DNA of 64,000 bases from Azorinus chamasolen (taxonomy: Eukaryota; Mollusca; Bivalvia; Cardiida; Solecurtidae), in contig OY755241.1 of the NCBI GenBank assembly GCA_963576725.1, forward strand, positions 25,332,449-25,396,448, read 5' to 3'. Of this stretch, positions 39,213 through 49,850 are shown piece after piece; positions within the stretch are counted from its first letter, which is position 1, and each line of letters opens with the position of its first letter. The translations under genes were made by a program, and so were the position numbers. The notes below the pieces were generated by a model. The model was not told where the DNA came from and made no database searches. It worked only from the letters and a program-made list of their open reading frames with translations.

Positions 39213-39447
39213 TAACCCATTCCCTGATGGGCTATTTTTAGATCCTACCTCTTTGAATAAATCTACCGCTACCGAAAAGGAGCTTTTACTAGAGAAAAGG
39301 AACATTTCAGAATTGTGCAGTTTTGAAACCATTGTGATAAATAGAGCATTTGCTCCTATGGAGCAAATGCTCTATTTATCACAATGGTTTCAGAAAGTGA
39401 CTTTTAAAGAGGCGCCAAAAAAGCGTCAATAAGAGGGAATGTGTTAA
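39212..39447 (-). mobile_element. Family D TTAA element, complete, inverted
   Basis: TTAACCCATTCCCTGATGGG to TAAGAGGGAATGTGTTAA. Palindrome 39324-39392 is a perfect 69-mer: TGAAACCATTGTGATAAATA arms, TGCTCCTATGGAGCA centre. Confidence 0.87.
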
Positions 39448-39677
39448 TGTCCATAATTACACAATGTTTGTTAGGACTCCCTCGAGCCATTTTAATGCCC
39501 AATAACACCAGTGTACTGACGAAGACCGAAGTACTCGGTCGAAAGCTCCAGGTTTGCTTTCAACTCTAAATTATTTGTGAGATTTAAAAGTTTAGAAATT
39601 CAGTTATCATGGACACTACCATACAGATGGACTTCCATCAAAGTATTATGAGTGTGTTTGCATTGTGTAACAATATA

Positions 39678-39881
39678 CAATAAAACCTCTCTAAACCGGA
39701 ATTCTAGAAGAGAAGAATTTGGATACTTTTAGACAGGTGGCTGCTTAATGCAGGGTGAAAGTCATACAGAAAGCTCCTCTATGAGCTTTCTGCATGATTT
39801 TCACACTGCATTAAGCTGCCACCTGTCTCCAAGACCGATGTTTATACTAAATTGAACATACGGTTTTGAGAGGTTTTCCTG
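39678..39881. mobile_element. Family E element with TA duplication, complete
   Basis: TA at 39676-39677 and 39882-39883. Ends CAATAAAACCTCTCTAAACC and GGTTTTGAGAGGTTTTCCTG. Palindrome 39736-39826. Confidence 0.82.
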
Positions 39882-40044
39882 TATTTCGAAGTCCAGCTAA
39901 TTTCAGCTGGACGAAGAATGTGCACGGAACAAAGTATATTGTAACACCAGAGAATAGAACCACCGACCTACTGCAAGCCAGCTGGATGACATGACGACAG
40001 GAACGTTTAGACAGAACAGCAATGTCGATCTACATCATGTCATA

Positions 40045-40151
40045 AGCAAATTGAACAGACCTTGATCAGACACCTCATACAGGAGCAGTCTGATATGGGT
40101 CTACTCTGTTTGAAAAGGTGTCAAAGGCGAATTTGTGGAGTAAATGGTTAA
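40045..40151. mobile_element. Family B2 palindrome and right end
   Basis: GCAAATTGAACAGACCTTGA and GGGTCTACTCTGTTTGAAAA, then TTTGTGGAGTAAATGGTTAA; the left end is unclear. Confidence 0.62.
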
Positions 40152-40527
40152 ATGTATATTAAGAATAATAACAATAACATGTTTACGCCCATGCACATCA
40201 ATTAAATCAAACTCATCTCGCCCTTTTCAGCTAATTCCGGTTTTAACAACACAAAATGCAAAATGTTTCATTTTCAAACTTTAATAAATTTAACAGGTGA
40301 CAGGTATACTGTAACAAGTTAAAATAAAACAATACTTTCATTGGATTGCAATGCTAACAGACACACACTCCCACTATTTCATTAATTGTTTATATGCTAG
40401 TGGCGCATTCGTGATTAACAGTTTACTTATGCAAACAGTTTATATCTCATCAGAATCTAAACAAGTTGAATTCTGGGCATGTTTTTTTTAAAATCATTTT
40501 TGGATAACAGTGGCAACCATCTGTCTG

Positions 40528-40739
40528 CATCATGCGGCCATCAAAAATAGGTCTAATTATGGGTCTGTAAGACAGGTGGTAGCTTAATGTAGGTCAAAAG
40601 TACTGGTAATGCAGAAAGCTCCTATAGGAATTTTCTGCATTAGTTTTGCCCTGCAATGAGCAACCACTAGCTTTTTAAGACAGGTTCTACCAGAGACATA
40701 TACATACGTACATGTATATCTGGTTCTACTGTACAAAGC
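40528..40739. mobile_element. Family E element
   Basis: Left end worn (GCGGCCATCAAAAATAGGTC); palindrome 40574-40671 with GAAAGCTCCTATAGGAATTTTC; right end GGTTCTACTG followed by TA. Confidence 0.65.
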
Positions 40740-40899
40740 TTAAGATACATACATGCATACCAAGCTGGAGAATTGACAATTTATAAGCATCATGGCAGAT
40801 GTTTACCACTTTACTTCATATATCGTACACCAGTGTCTGCCTTGTTTTCCTAATGGAATATACCTTGATTACCTTAAGTATTCTGATATTCAACCTCCC

Positions 40900-41104
40900 C
40901 TTTGCAAACTTGAATAAATGTTTGATAAATTAAATTAGAGTGACATATTAGCAAAATGAACTGACCCTGATCGAAGGCCTTCAGGTGCAGTTTAATCTGG
41001 GTCTACACTATTTGCATAACTTTGTGAATTTCAAAACATTCAACCAATTAATATTCATAGGGTCATTATTTTTTCACATGAATACTCAGTAGGTAAAGTG
41101 TTAA
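40900..41104 (-). mobile_element. Family B2 element, decayed, inverted
   Basis: CCCCTTTGCAAACTTGAATA near the left, palindrome traces at 40951-41021 (GAACTGACCCTGATCG, GGGTCTACACTATTTGC), right end CAGTAGGTAAAGTGTTAA. Confidence 0.5.
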
Positions 41105-41193
41105 ACAATATCTATGCAGCTTATTTGAGGCACATGAGTCCAAATCAACACCAAGTTGATGTTTCTTCGCTGACGTGAATGTGGTCTCCTCAT

Positions 41194-41219
41194 TTACTTC
41201 TTTTCTGGCTTTTCTGGGG
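41194..41219 (-). CDS. ANKRD45: ANKRD45, last coding exon (short)
   Basis: Acceptor TTCTTTTTTGCAG at 41221-41220. With the single C carried over from the previous exon it reads PPEKPEKK then TAA (41196-41194). Phase fits and the position matches the variable C-terminal tail of ANKRD45, but an exon of 26 bp placed 8.6 kb from the previous one is supported only by its splice site and phase. Confidence 0.6.
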
Positions 41220-41367
41220 CTGCAAAAAAGAACAAGTTCAATTGTTGAATGCAGGAAACAGGTTTACGGTCATTTATAAATGACTAGCTATGCTAGCCAT
41301 ACTAAACATGCTAGACAAGACCAAACATGATGGATATCCATTGCTACACAACACAAAGAAGACTTCT

Positions 41368-41516
41368 GGGTCCATGCTTATAAAGCTTTTTAGTTGAGTC
41401 TGAGTTTGTTCTCCAGCTTTTGATTGGTCAGATTTGAGCCAAAGGCTCAAATCTGATGAATCAAAAACTTGAGAACGAACTCAGACTCAACTAAAAAGTT
41501 TTATAAGCATGGATAC
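41368..41516. mobile_element. Family I hairpin element, complete
   Basis: GGGTCCATGCTTATAAAGCT to AAGTTTTATAAGCATGGA with arms of about 72 nt and GAGCC-AAA-GGCTC loop. In the last ANKRD45 intron. Confidence 0.85.
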
Positions 41517-41589
41517 TGAACTTAGGTCCATAGACTCCATACAATAAATATGGTATTAGCATGTTCAAAGATACCCATTGCTTTACATG

Positions 41590-41755
41590 TATGTCTGAAA
41601 CATGCTATATTCTCCTTATTATATATAAAAATGTTGTATACGCCTTGCTATATATCAGTAACATGTCATATACTCCTTGCTATACATCAGTTACATGCTA
41701 AATACTTCTTGCTATATATCACAATCATGCTAGATACCCCTTGCTACCCATTACA
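41590..41755. repeat. About 39-bp degenerate tandem repeat, 4 copies
   Basis: Unit around ACATGCTATATACTCCTTGC plus TATATATCAGTA. Confidence 0.75.
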
Positions 41756-41861
41756 TGACTTTAAAACATTCCAGAGAGAGAACGTTTTGTATGGTGAGAA
41801 AGCAGTTTTTACACAATTGAATTGTTTTTGTTCTAGAACGAAACCCTGTTCAGATGAACCT

Positions 41862-42111
41862 TTAACCCTTTGCCTGTTCTATGTTTATTCCAGATGTCAA
41901 TACCTACTGAATATTCATGGACAACTGTTATAATGAAATATGGAAGATGGAACATAATGTAGCCATTTTAGAAAGTAAAGAAACAGATCTTTCAAATTCC
42001 ATTAGCAAGCAGAGTAGACCCTGATCAGATGGCTCCTATAGGAGCTGTCTGAACTATGTCTACTCTGTTTGCAAATGAATGAAAACATGTTTATATAAAG
42101 GAAAGGGTTAA
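41862..42111 (+). mobile_element. Family B1 TTAA element, complete
   Basis: TTAACCCTTTGCCTGTTCTA to TATAAAGGAAAGGGTTAA, 250 bp. Palindrome 42005-42072 with some one-sided substitutions (GGCTCC against GGAGCTG). Confidence 0.83.
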
Positions 42112-42309
42112 ATAAGAAGTAAACCTCCCAATCAAAACATGAACAGAGCTCAAAATAACCCTCTCCACTTCAAAACAATTGCAACATAAGCAGAAAAACC
42201 AGCGAGTACAATGGAGGCAATTTGAATTTAAAGAATACATAAAAATACTAAAAAGGTCAAATGCAAAAGTTAGTTTATTGCAAGTTACTAGTATGCCACT
42301 TTCGTTATT

Positions 42310-42603
42310 TTGACGCCCCTGTAAAAGTCACCCATTCCCTGCTATACTGAAGCAATTTGACGCCCCTGTAAAAGTCACCCATTCCCTGCTATACTGAAGC
42401 AATTTGACGCCTCTGTAAAAGTCATTTTTTTAAACCATTGTGATAAATAGAGCATTAATTTGCTTCATAGAAGCAAATGCTCTATTTATCACAGTGGTTT
42501 CAAAACTATTCAAAACTTTTCCCTTTCTCTAGTAAATGCTCCTTTTTGGTAGATTTGTTCAAAGATGTTGGGCCTAAAAATTGTCAAGGAGAGAATGAGT
42601 TAA
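42310..42603 (+). mobile_element. Family D element with duplicated left flank
   Basis: The block TTTGACGCCCCTGTAAAAGT plus CACCCATTCCCTGCTATACTGAAGCAA is repeated at the left end. Palindrome about 42434-42510 (AAACCATTGTGATAAATAGA, GCATTAATTTGCTTCATAGA). Right end GAGAGAATGAGTTAA. Confidence 0.75.
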
Positions 42604-42944
42604 CAGAATGAAAAAAAAATTAAATCAGGACATTAACCAACTGCTACTGGAGCAAACTGCATCTGCATAGGCTGTTGACGACCCAGATTATAGCATAAAA
42701 GCGCATTCCTATTATATGTAGTTATATACCATTAAAGTAAGTTTAAATTAATTTCGATGACACTACTAGAAAATAGCATGAATCTGCAAGATTCACCAAT
42801 ATCAATACTATGTACGCTATCGGTATGTGAGGTGTGGTCGTTATCTAGGTGGACTATGTGTAGGATCTGACAATGTTTCAAAAAGTAAAAGATATATATA
42901 TATATATAATGCTATATAATGCTACATCGTGTGGAACCACTTAG
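42604..42944. other. Intronic sequence without recognised gene
   Basis: Contains a short (TA)n run at about 42893-42915; otherwise nothing recognised. Confidence 0.4.
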
Positions 42945-43140
42945 TCCTTTACTTGACTAAGATGCATATTTACTCATTCACAAACAGAGTTGACCCAGAT
43001 CAGACAGCTCCTGTTGGAGCTGTCTGATCAGGGTCTGCTCTGTTTGCTTGTGAAATACTATAGATATGAATTTGCAGTGTCTTCCACGACTAACAGTTTC
43101 CATTATAAAAATTCAGTTAATGTTATGTATCACTAATTGT
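42945..43140 (-). mobile_element. Family B2 element, right end worn, inverted
   Basis: Palindrome 42980-43047 (ACAAACAGAGTTGACCC to GGGTCTGCTCTGTTTGC). Both inner arms changed together to GACAGCTCC / GGAGCTGTC. Confidence 0.68.
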
Positions 43141-43151
43141 TACGCAACAGA

Positions 43152-43396
43152 TAATGGTGCGTACTCGAATACTTAAATCCTTAAATATGTACTCAAATAC
43201 TTAAATCCTTAAATACGTACTCAAATACTTAAATCCTTAAATACATACTCAAATACTTAAATCGTCCTTTCTCCACAAAACCCTATGTTGTGACCACAGT
43301 TAAGAATCTTCTTGAGGAGTGATCACAACAAAGAATTTGATGGAGAAATACAGAAGATTTTCCTGAAAATGTTTGAATTTACGCCTCCTATCTGGA
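43152..43396 (+). mobile_element. Family A element with internal 27-bp amplification
   Basis: GTGCGTACTCGAATACTTAA left. The block GTACTCAAATACTTAAATCC plus TTAAATA is repeated about four times before the palindrome (CCCTATGTTGTGACCAC ... GTGATCACAACAAAG); right flank TTGAATTTACGCCTCCTATC. Confidence 0.7.
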
Positions 43397-43730
43397 GCTC
43401 TGATTAATCATAATCTGTATGATGCATATTCATCAGGTAAAGACATAAGAGAGTTGTAAAAGTTGTGATAAGTGTATAACACTAGTGATCAGCTACATAT
43501 ACAGGGCAAATTCACGCACTACCGTGACCTGTGCGAAATAAGGAAACGTGTCATAAGATGTATACTGGTAAAACTGTTGATTGACCTTTGAGGTCATACA
43601 AGTACAGTACTGTACTAAGTGCCCACAGGCAATGAACAAAATCAGATGGATGAATGGTGCATGCACATACTCTCACACTTTGTTGGCATTATAAGATTTA
43701 TAGTCCTGTAAAGAATATTTGATGTCTTAA
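43397..43730. other. Intronic sequence without recognised gene
   Basis: No palindrome, exon or tandem repeat recognised. Confidence 0.4.
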
Positions 43731-44209
43731 TTAACCCTTTACCACAAGCCTTTGTAAACAGAGTAGACCCTGATCATCTAGCCCCTGTAGGAACTGTCTG
43801 ATCAGGGTCAGCTGTTTGCTTATTAACCCTTCGCTTGCTATTCACGTCAATATACATACCTGTAAATAGTGAAGACCCAGATGAGACAGCTCCTGCAGGA
43901 GCTATCTCATCAGGGTCTGCACTATTTACAAGTTGATTGTGCAACCAGTGCACTCAACAGCAGTGATTGCACAGCGAAATACTTGTACACAGTGAAGATA
44001 TATGTAATTATACAACAGGGCATGGGTAAAGAAGAAGAAAGGTATTTTAAAATTCAGCAAGAGAAGGGTTAACTAATACACCTGATTCTACAGTTTCTAC
44101 AAATACCAAAAAATCATGTTTTCATAATTATTCTATTATAAATATTCAGCTAATAAATATTCATGGTGTCTTTATTTCTCCCATGAATATTTATCAAGTA
44201 AAGGGTTAA
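43731..44209 (-). mobile_element. Family B2 TTAA element split by a family F element
   Basis: TTAACCCTTTACCACAAGCC left and TCAAGTAAAGGGTTAA right. The palindrome (43766-43820) lies just left of the insertion. After the F element B2 continues with CTGATTCTACAGTTTCTAC, its usual 3' flank. Confidence 0.82.
43823..44072 (+). mobile_element. Family F TTAA element nested in B2
   Basis: 250 bp, TTAACCCTTCGCTTGCTATT to AGCAAGAGAAGGGTTAA; palindrome 43862-43929. Inserted at a TTAA inside B2, which is duplicated. Confidence 0.87.
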
Positions 44210-44354
44210 CCGTTAAATACAATAAAAGAAAAATGAGCTGCATCATGAGTTTACAAACTTTCATTTTACGATCTACTCATATGTAGGGCTAAACACGGCT
44301 ACCCGCCCACCTAATTACACATGTGGCATAAAATAGTATACAAATGAAGCTGTC

Positions 44355-44553
44355 TTAAGTGGCCACCAAAAAGAGGTATAATAAAGGGTGTGTAAGGCAG
44401 GTGGTATAGCTTAATGCAGGCCAAATTAAAGTAATGTAGAAATATCATATAGGAGCTTTCTGAATAACCTTTGCCCAGCATTTAGCAACCACCTGCTTTT
44501 TAATACTCCTATGTTCAATAAATAAATGTCCGCTTAGGACAGGTTCTACTGTA
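44355..44553. mobile_element. Family E element
   Basis: GGCCACCAAAAAGAGGTATA left side, palindrome 44398-44491 (GGCAGGTGGTATAGCTTAAT, AACCACCTGC), right end CGCTTAGGACAGGTTCTACTG then TA. Confidence 0.68.
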
Positions 44554-44759
44554 GGCCATTCACTGATCATTTATTGAGTGAATGTCTGATAATGACAGAT
44601 AAATTGTGGTAAACATTCTCATATCTGACTGGAGAGCTTTCAGGTATTTGACTAGAGTCTGTCTTCAAGTGTCTTGACCAGAGAGATTTCCGATGCTGGA
44701 TTGTAGAGTTTTCAGATACTTAACTTGACAGATACTGTATAGGGAGCTTTCAATTAGTT

Positions 44760-45065
44760 GAGGGAGGCTTTCAGATACTGGACTAGGGACCTTTCATATA
44801 CTGAAGGATTTCAGATACTGGACTAGGGACCTTTCGTATACTGGAGGATTTCAGATACTGGACTAGGGAGCTTTCATATACTGGAGGCTTTCAGATACTG
44901 GGCTAGGGAGCTTTCATATACTGGAGGCTTTCAGATTTTGGACTAGGGAGCTTTCATATACTGGAGGCTTTCCGATGCTGGACTAGGGAGCTTTCATATA
45001 CTGGAGGCTTTCAGATACTGGACTAGGGAGCTTTCATATACTGGAGGCTTTCAGATTCTGGACTG
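44760..45065. repeat. 40-bp minisatellite, about 7.5 copies
   Basis: Unit GGCTTTCAGATACTGGACTA plus GGGAGCTTTCATATACTGGA; looser copies extend over about 44630-45300. Confidence 0.9.
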
Positions 45066-45305
45066 AGAAGTTTACAGACACCAGATGGGGAGCTTCCAAA
45101 TAAATATATGGGACTTGTGAGTATTCATATGGTGGATAGAAACTCTTTCAGATACTGTATGAAAGAGCTTTGAAACACTGGCAGTTTTCAGACACTGGAT
45201 GCCAGTGAAGAGCTTTGGAATACTGAGCTTGGGGGGTTATGATACTGGATGGGGATCTTTAAAAAAACTTGATGGGAGAGATATCAGATACTGAACTTTG
45301 GCACT

Positions 45306-45562
45306 TTAATCCTTTCCTTCCTATAAACGTATTTTCATGCATTTGCAAACAGGGTAGACCCAGATCAGACAGCTCCTAGAGGAGCCGTTTCATCAGGGTC
45401 TGCTGTGTTTGCTAATAAAATTTGATAGATCTGTTTCATTTCTTTCTAAAATGTCTACAATGTTCCACCTTCCTTATTTCATTATAACTATTTTGTTTAT
45501 GTTTATTCAGATTCAGTAATGTATTGAAATTTTGAATAAACGTACAACAGGGAAAAGGTTAA
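45306..45562 (-). mobile_element. Family B1 TTAA element, complete, inverted
   Basis: TTAATCCTTTCCTTCCTATA to CAGGGAAAAGGTTAA; palindrome 45345-45412. Confidence 0.8.
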
Positions 45563-45671
45563 AATACTACAATGTTGTTGTTTTTTCAGGTACATGTGCA
45601 ATACAACCATACTATGAACTCTTTACTTGATAAAGACATATACATGTTTATGTATTAAGTTATTTAATATT

Positions 45672-45745
45672 TACGCAATTGTAATCAGAGTAGACCTGAT
45701 CAGACAGCCTCTGTTGGAAGGAACATGTGTCACCGGGTCTGCAGA
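45672..45745. mobile_element. Family B palindrome, decayed
   Basis: GTAATCAGAGTAGACCTGAT and CACCGGGTCTGCAG around CAGCCTCTGTTGG. Confidence 0.5.
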
Positions 45746-45815
45746 AGTCTGACCAAAACAATTCTGATGCATAAAGGATGACAGACTGATAGACAGATCA
45801 TGGAGGAGTGATCCC

Positions 45816-46061
45816 TTAACCCTTTCCTTCATATAAATACCTTTCCACACATTTGTAAACAGAGTAAACCCAGATCAGATGGCTCCTATATGAGCCGTCT
45901 GATCAGGGTATACTCTGGTTGCCAATGGAATTTTAAAGATCTGTTTCTTTACTTTCTAAAATGTCTCCACCTTCCATATTTCATTATAACTACATGTATT
46001 TTGTCCATGAATATTCAGCAGGCATTAAAATTTGGAAAAATATGGAACAGTGGAAGGGTTA
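45816..46061 (-). mobile_element. Family B1 TTAA element, inverted
   Basis: TTAACCCTTTCCTTCATATA to CAGTGGAAGGGTTAT (right TTAA mutated). Palindrome 45856-45923, centre GGCTCCTATATGAGCC. Confidence 0.8.
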
Positions 46062-46636
46062 TATAATATTGCACACTTCATCAATGAGAGACCACACACA
46101 ATCCAACCCTATTCTCATGATATGTCAGTCTGTCTCCATCTACACTATTGCAAAACAAAAACCAACCTTTCCTCGCAGACAGGCTCTGATATAAGCTAGA
46201 TGCTTGGGTCAATATGTTAGCCCATGTGCAGATAAAATATGTACCAAAAATAAGTACATGTAAAGGGAGATAATTAAAATATGTAATGCTAAAGTTACGG
46301 TTCTTGTATGTGAGACACTATCCTCTTATGATTAAGAAAAAATAAACTGCATTCCATCTCTTCCTAGAAAGTTAAAAACCAGGAAAATTGTATACAATAT
46401 CAGAAATGGGAAGCAATTAAAACTATGAAATCAGAGTTACAGTTCTTACATGTGACACATCGTCTATACATTATTTAGATGCTTGCTGATTTATATCAAT
46501 TTCTATCCATACAAAATAAAGTCATGGTCAAATACAACTAAATTAGACGCTAACACTATAATGCATGCAGTCATGGATGGACAGACACACAATCATACAT
46601 ACAACCACCTTCGTGATTGTGTCAAACATTGCAAAT
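46062..46636. other. Intronic sequence without recognised gene
   Basis: No exon or element recognised. The reading frame over the preceding B1 copy is not a gene. Confidence 0.4.
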
Positions 46637-46638
46637 TA

Positions 46639-46829
46639 CAGTAGAACCTGTCTTAATTGGCCAGTCATTTATTGCACATAGGAGTCTTAAAAAGCTATAG
46701 GAGCCTTCTGCATTACTTTTGTCCTGTAGGAGCTTTCTGCATTATTTTTGCCCTGCATTAAGCTACCACCTGCCATATGGATCCATAATTAAACCTCTTT
46801 TTGATGGCCACTTAAGACAGGTTATACTG
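46639..46829. mobile_element. Family E element, rearranged palindrome
   Basis: TA at 46637-46638 and 46830-46831. Ends CAGTAGAACCTGTCTTAATT and TTAAGACAGGTTATACTG. The left arm is replaced by a second, direct copy of part of the right arm (GGAGCCTTCTGCATTACTTT and GGAGCTTTCTGCATTATTTT). Confidence 0.75.
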
Positions 46830-46899
46830 TATATCAAATATATGTGGGGCACAGAACGAAAGTATATTACATGTACCTTCCTAATGTTTACATTATGCG

Positions 46900-47071
46900 C
46901 AGTAAAACCTCTCTATAAAGGCCACTAAATCACATCAAGTATTTTGTGTTAAAGGCAGGTGGCTGCTTAAAGCAAGGTGAAAGTAAATTTTCACCTTGCT
47001 TTAAGCAGCCACCTGCTCTAAATACGAACTAATTAACACAATTTAGTGGCCGTTATAGAGAGGTTTTACTG
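46900..47071. mobile_element. Family E element with symmetrically shortened palindrome
   Basis: Ends CAGTAAAACCTCTCTATAAA and TATAGAGAGGTTTTACTG, TA on the right. Palindrome 46957-47018 is perfect but lacks about 16 nt from each inner arm (AAGGTGAAAGTAAATTTTCACCTT at the centre, read here as two 12-mers). Confidence 0.82.
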
Positions 47072-47286
47072 TACTGTCATTTGTTTTCTGGTTATATATA
47101 CCGAGTATAAACAACACATCATGCATGAAAACAATGCAGAACTGACAACCTGACCATAAGCAGCATGCAACCATACACGTCCACACTGAATCTCAATACT
47201 TACCACTTCCTCTCCTATTAGCAAACAACATAAATTAACTTTTTTTATTGCTGACAGAAAATACATCTTGCCCTTATAGCTTTTGC

Positions 47287-47543
47287 TTAACCCTCACCTA
47301 ATGAATATTCATATAAGAAAAAATGACATTATGAATATTTATTAACAGAATATTTATAATATATAATTATATGAAAACATGATTTTGGCTATCACAGAAA
47401 CTGTAGAAATAGAACTATATACATTGTAATTCCATAAGCAAACAGAGCAGACTCTGATCGGACAACATCTGCAGTAGCCATCCGATTTGGGTCTACACTG
47501 TTTGCAAAGGCATTAAAGGATTCTCTATCAGGTACAGGGTTAA
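47287..47543 (+). mobile_element. Family B2 TTAA element, complete
   Basis: TTAACCCTCACCTAATGAAT to CAGGTACAGGGTTAA; palindrome 47438-47505 with decayed inner arms. Confidence 0.78.
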
Positions 47544-47660
47544 TCACAGACATAGATATGGTGTGTAACTTAAACATTCTTTCAAGACTAGCTATTTTAC
47601 TTCTCTATGTAGTGGCAGCTGTTTAGAATCATTTCTTCTTTTGTTATGACAATACATGTA

Positions 47661-47872
47661 TACTAAAGCCCCTCTAAACCTGAATTTTAATAGAGAAAAA
47701 TTGATACATGTATACTCTTAGGCAGGTGGCTGCTTAATGTAGGGTGAAAGTCATTCAGAAAGCTCTTCTAGGAGCTTTCTGCATGACTTTTACCCTGCAT
47801 TAAGCTGCCACCTGTTTCCAAGATCGTTATTTATGCTGAATGTAATGACCAGTTTAGAGGTGTTTTACTGTA
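47661..47872. mobile_element. Family E element
   Basis: TACTAAAGCCCCTCTAAACC and GGTTTAGAGG-like right end with GTGTTTTACTGTA; palindrome 47722-47818, centre GCTCTTCTAGGAGC. Confidence 0.72.
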
Positions 47873-48091
47873 TGCGATTTAGTGGAGAACTGATGATTTC
47901 AGTAATTGAAATAACCCCTTATCCACAGCCCTACTTAAACCTTTCATACTCAATTTTCAAAATGGACTATTCCAAATTTCAAACAGGTCAAGCTTACTGT
48001 GAATATTCAGAGATTTTTTAAAGAATAGTGTACCATAACAAACAGTGCAGACCCTGATGTCTGAATCTCCCTAATGTCTGAATCTACACTG

Positions 48092-48490
48092 AATATTAAT
48101 TAGACTAATTTATTTTTAAAATGACATATTAACACATGAAACTTATGCTGCAGGAGAAACTGTAGAGTAAAATCTTGATTATTCGAATATTTTGTATAGA
48201 AGAATTTAGACCCATTTTGGCAAGTGGCTGTTTAATGCATGGTGAAAGTCATGCAGAAAACTCCTAGAGGGGCTTTCTGGATGACTTTCACCATGCATTA
48301 AGCTGGCACCTGTCTTAAAGATCGATAATGATACGTATTTTAGTGTTCGAATAATCGAGATTTTACTGTATTATATCATAAGCAAACAGAGCAGACCCTG
48401 ATCAGATGGCTTCCTACAGGAGCAATCTGATCTGGGTATACTCTGTTTGCAAAGGCGTTGAAAGGGGTATCTATGATGTAAAGGGATAAC
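48092..48490 (+). mobile_element. Family B2 element split by a pogo-type E element
   Basis: TATTAATTAGACTAATTTAT and GCAGGAGAAACTGTA belong to the left flank of B2; after the E insertion it resumes TTATATCATAAGCAAACAGA with palindrome 48380-48450 and ends TGTAAAGGGATAA. Confidence 0.72.
48165..48368. mobile_element. Pogo-type family E element nested in B2
   Basis: TA at 48163-48164 and 48369-48370; TIRs GAGTAAAATCTTGATTATTC and GAATAATCGAGATTTTACTG. Palindrome about 48221-48314. Confidence 0.8.
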
Positions 48491-48675
48491 ACTTTTAAAT
48501 AGCTCTGGTCATTTCTGGCCTATTCTTTAGATGTTTTTACTCATCAATGGATCATTTGATGGCAGTCTTCACCCATTATTTTATAATTATTTTACTAATT
48601 ATTTTATATTGTTATAGACAACAACTAATACATAGCTATGCAAAATAGTATAGAATCAGATCAGAGATATTTTAT

Positions 48676-48783
48676 AAGCAAACAGAGCAGACCCAGATCA
48701 GATGGCTCCTACAGAAGCCATCTGATCTGGGTCTTCTTGGTTTGCAAAGGTGCCAAAATGTGTCTCTGTGCAATAAAGGGTTA
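48676..48783. mobile_element. Family B2 palindrome and right end
   Basis: GCAAACAGAGCAGACCCAGA to GGGTCTTCTTGGTTTGC; symmetric GATGGCTCC / GAAGCCATC arms; right end CAATAAAGGGTTAA. Confidence 0.68.
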
Positions 48784-49021
48784 AAAGAAACAACGCTTTA
48801 TACATTGTTTCACACTTGTATGAATATTGCACATTTGAAAAGTCTACACACACAAGACAAAAACCTATTTCATACAAAATACTGGCAATGTATATTAAAC
48901 TTAGCACGTTGTGAGCTAAGTTGTGACAATGTAGGTCAAACACTTTGGATCCAGATAAGAAACATAGCAAATGAGTATCTCATGCATGTCCTAAACTTTT
49001 GAAACACTGATTGTTGGTTTT

Positions 49022-49258
49022 TTAACCCTTTCCCTATTCTCTGTTTTTATTACAAATTCATTACCTTCATACATAAATAGTTATAAATAAAAAAGGTGGA
49101 ACATTATAGCCATTTTAGAAAATATAGAAACAGATCTATCAAATTTCATTAGCAAACAGAGCAGAGCCTGATCAGACGGCTCCTATAGGAGTCATCCGAT
49201 CTGGGTCTACTCTGTTTGCAGATGTGTGAAAACACATTTATATGAGGGAAAGGGTTAA
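49022..49258 (+). mobile_element. Family B1 TTAA element, complete
   Basis: TTAACCCTTTCCCTATTCTC to TATGAGGGAAAGGGTTAA; palindrome 49154-49220. Confidence 0.85.
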
Positions 49259-49319
49259 ATGAGACATTCTGCTTTGAGAATACCATAATCACCCTAAATA
49301 TTCAGCCAGACAAATGTTG

Positions 49320-49391
49320 GCAAATAGTGCAGACCATGACTAGACAGGTCCTGAAAGATCAGTTTGATTATAGTCAGAATACACCATTTGT
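49320..49391. mobile_element. Family F/H-like palindrome, decayed
   Basis: GGCAAATAGTGCAGACCATG and CAGAATACACCATTTGTAG around GACAGGTCCTGAAAGATC. Confidence 0.45.
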
Positions 49392-49488
49392 AGTCCATTA
49401 ATTTGTTTTGTCTGAAAATCTATTGAAACCATGCCAAATGGATTTATTCTGCTTTGCAACTTGTTGGATAGGGGAAATTTGGTGTCGA

Positions 49489-49745
49489 TTAACCCTTTAC
49501 TCCATGAATATTTATGTAAGAAATAATGACATAGTGAAGATTTATTAGATTAATTGTTATTATAGCATATGGACACAGGAATTTTTTGCCATAGCAGAAA
49601 TTGTAGAATCATATTTATATTGCATCATAAGCAAACAGAGATTAGCAGACACTGATCAGATGGCTCCTATAGGAGCTATCTGATCTGGGTATACTCTGTT
49701 TGAGAAGGCACAGAAAGATGTATTTATGGAGTAAACAAGGGAAAA
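49489..49745 (+). mobile_element. Family B2 TTAA element
   Basis: TTAACCCTTTACTCCATGAA to TATTTATGGAGTAAACAAGG (right TTAA lost). Palindrome 49632-49703 with a 4-nt insertion (ATTA) in the left arm. Confidence 0.78.
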
Positions 49746-49850
49746 GCAGTGACACTCTTTTTGAAGATGACAACTTGTTCAGAATGCTAAAGATAAAGAT
49801 ATCTACTGAACTCTGTATTTCTCCATGATTTTAGTCATACATGTACTTAC

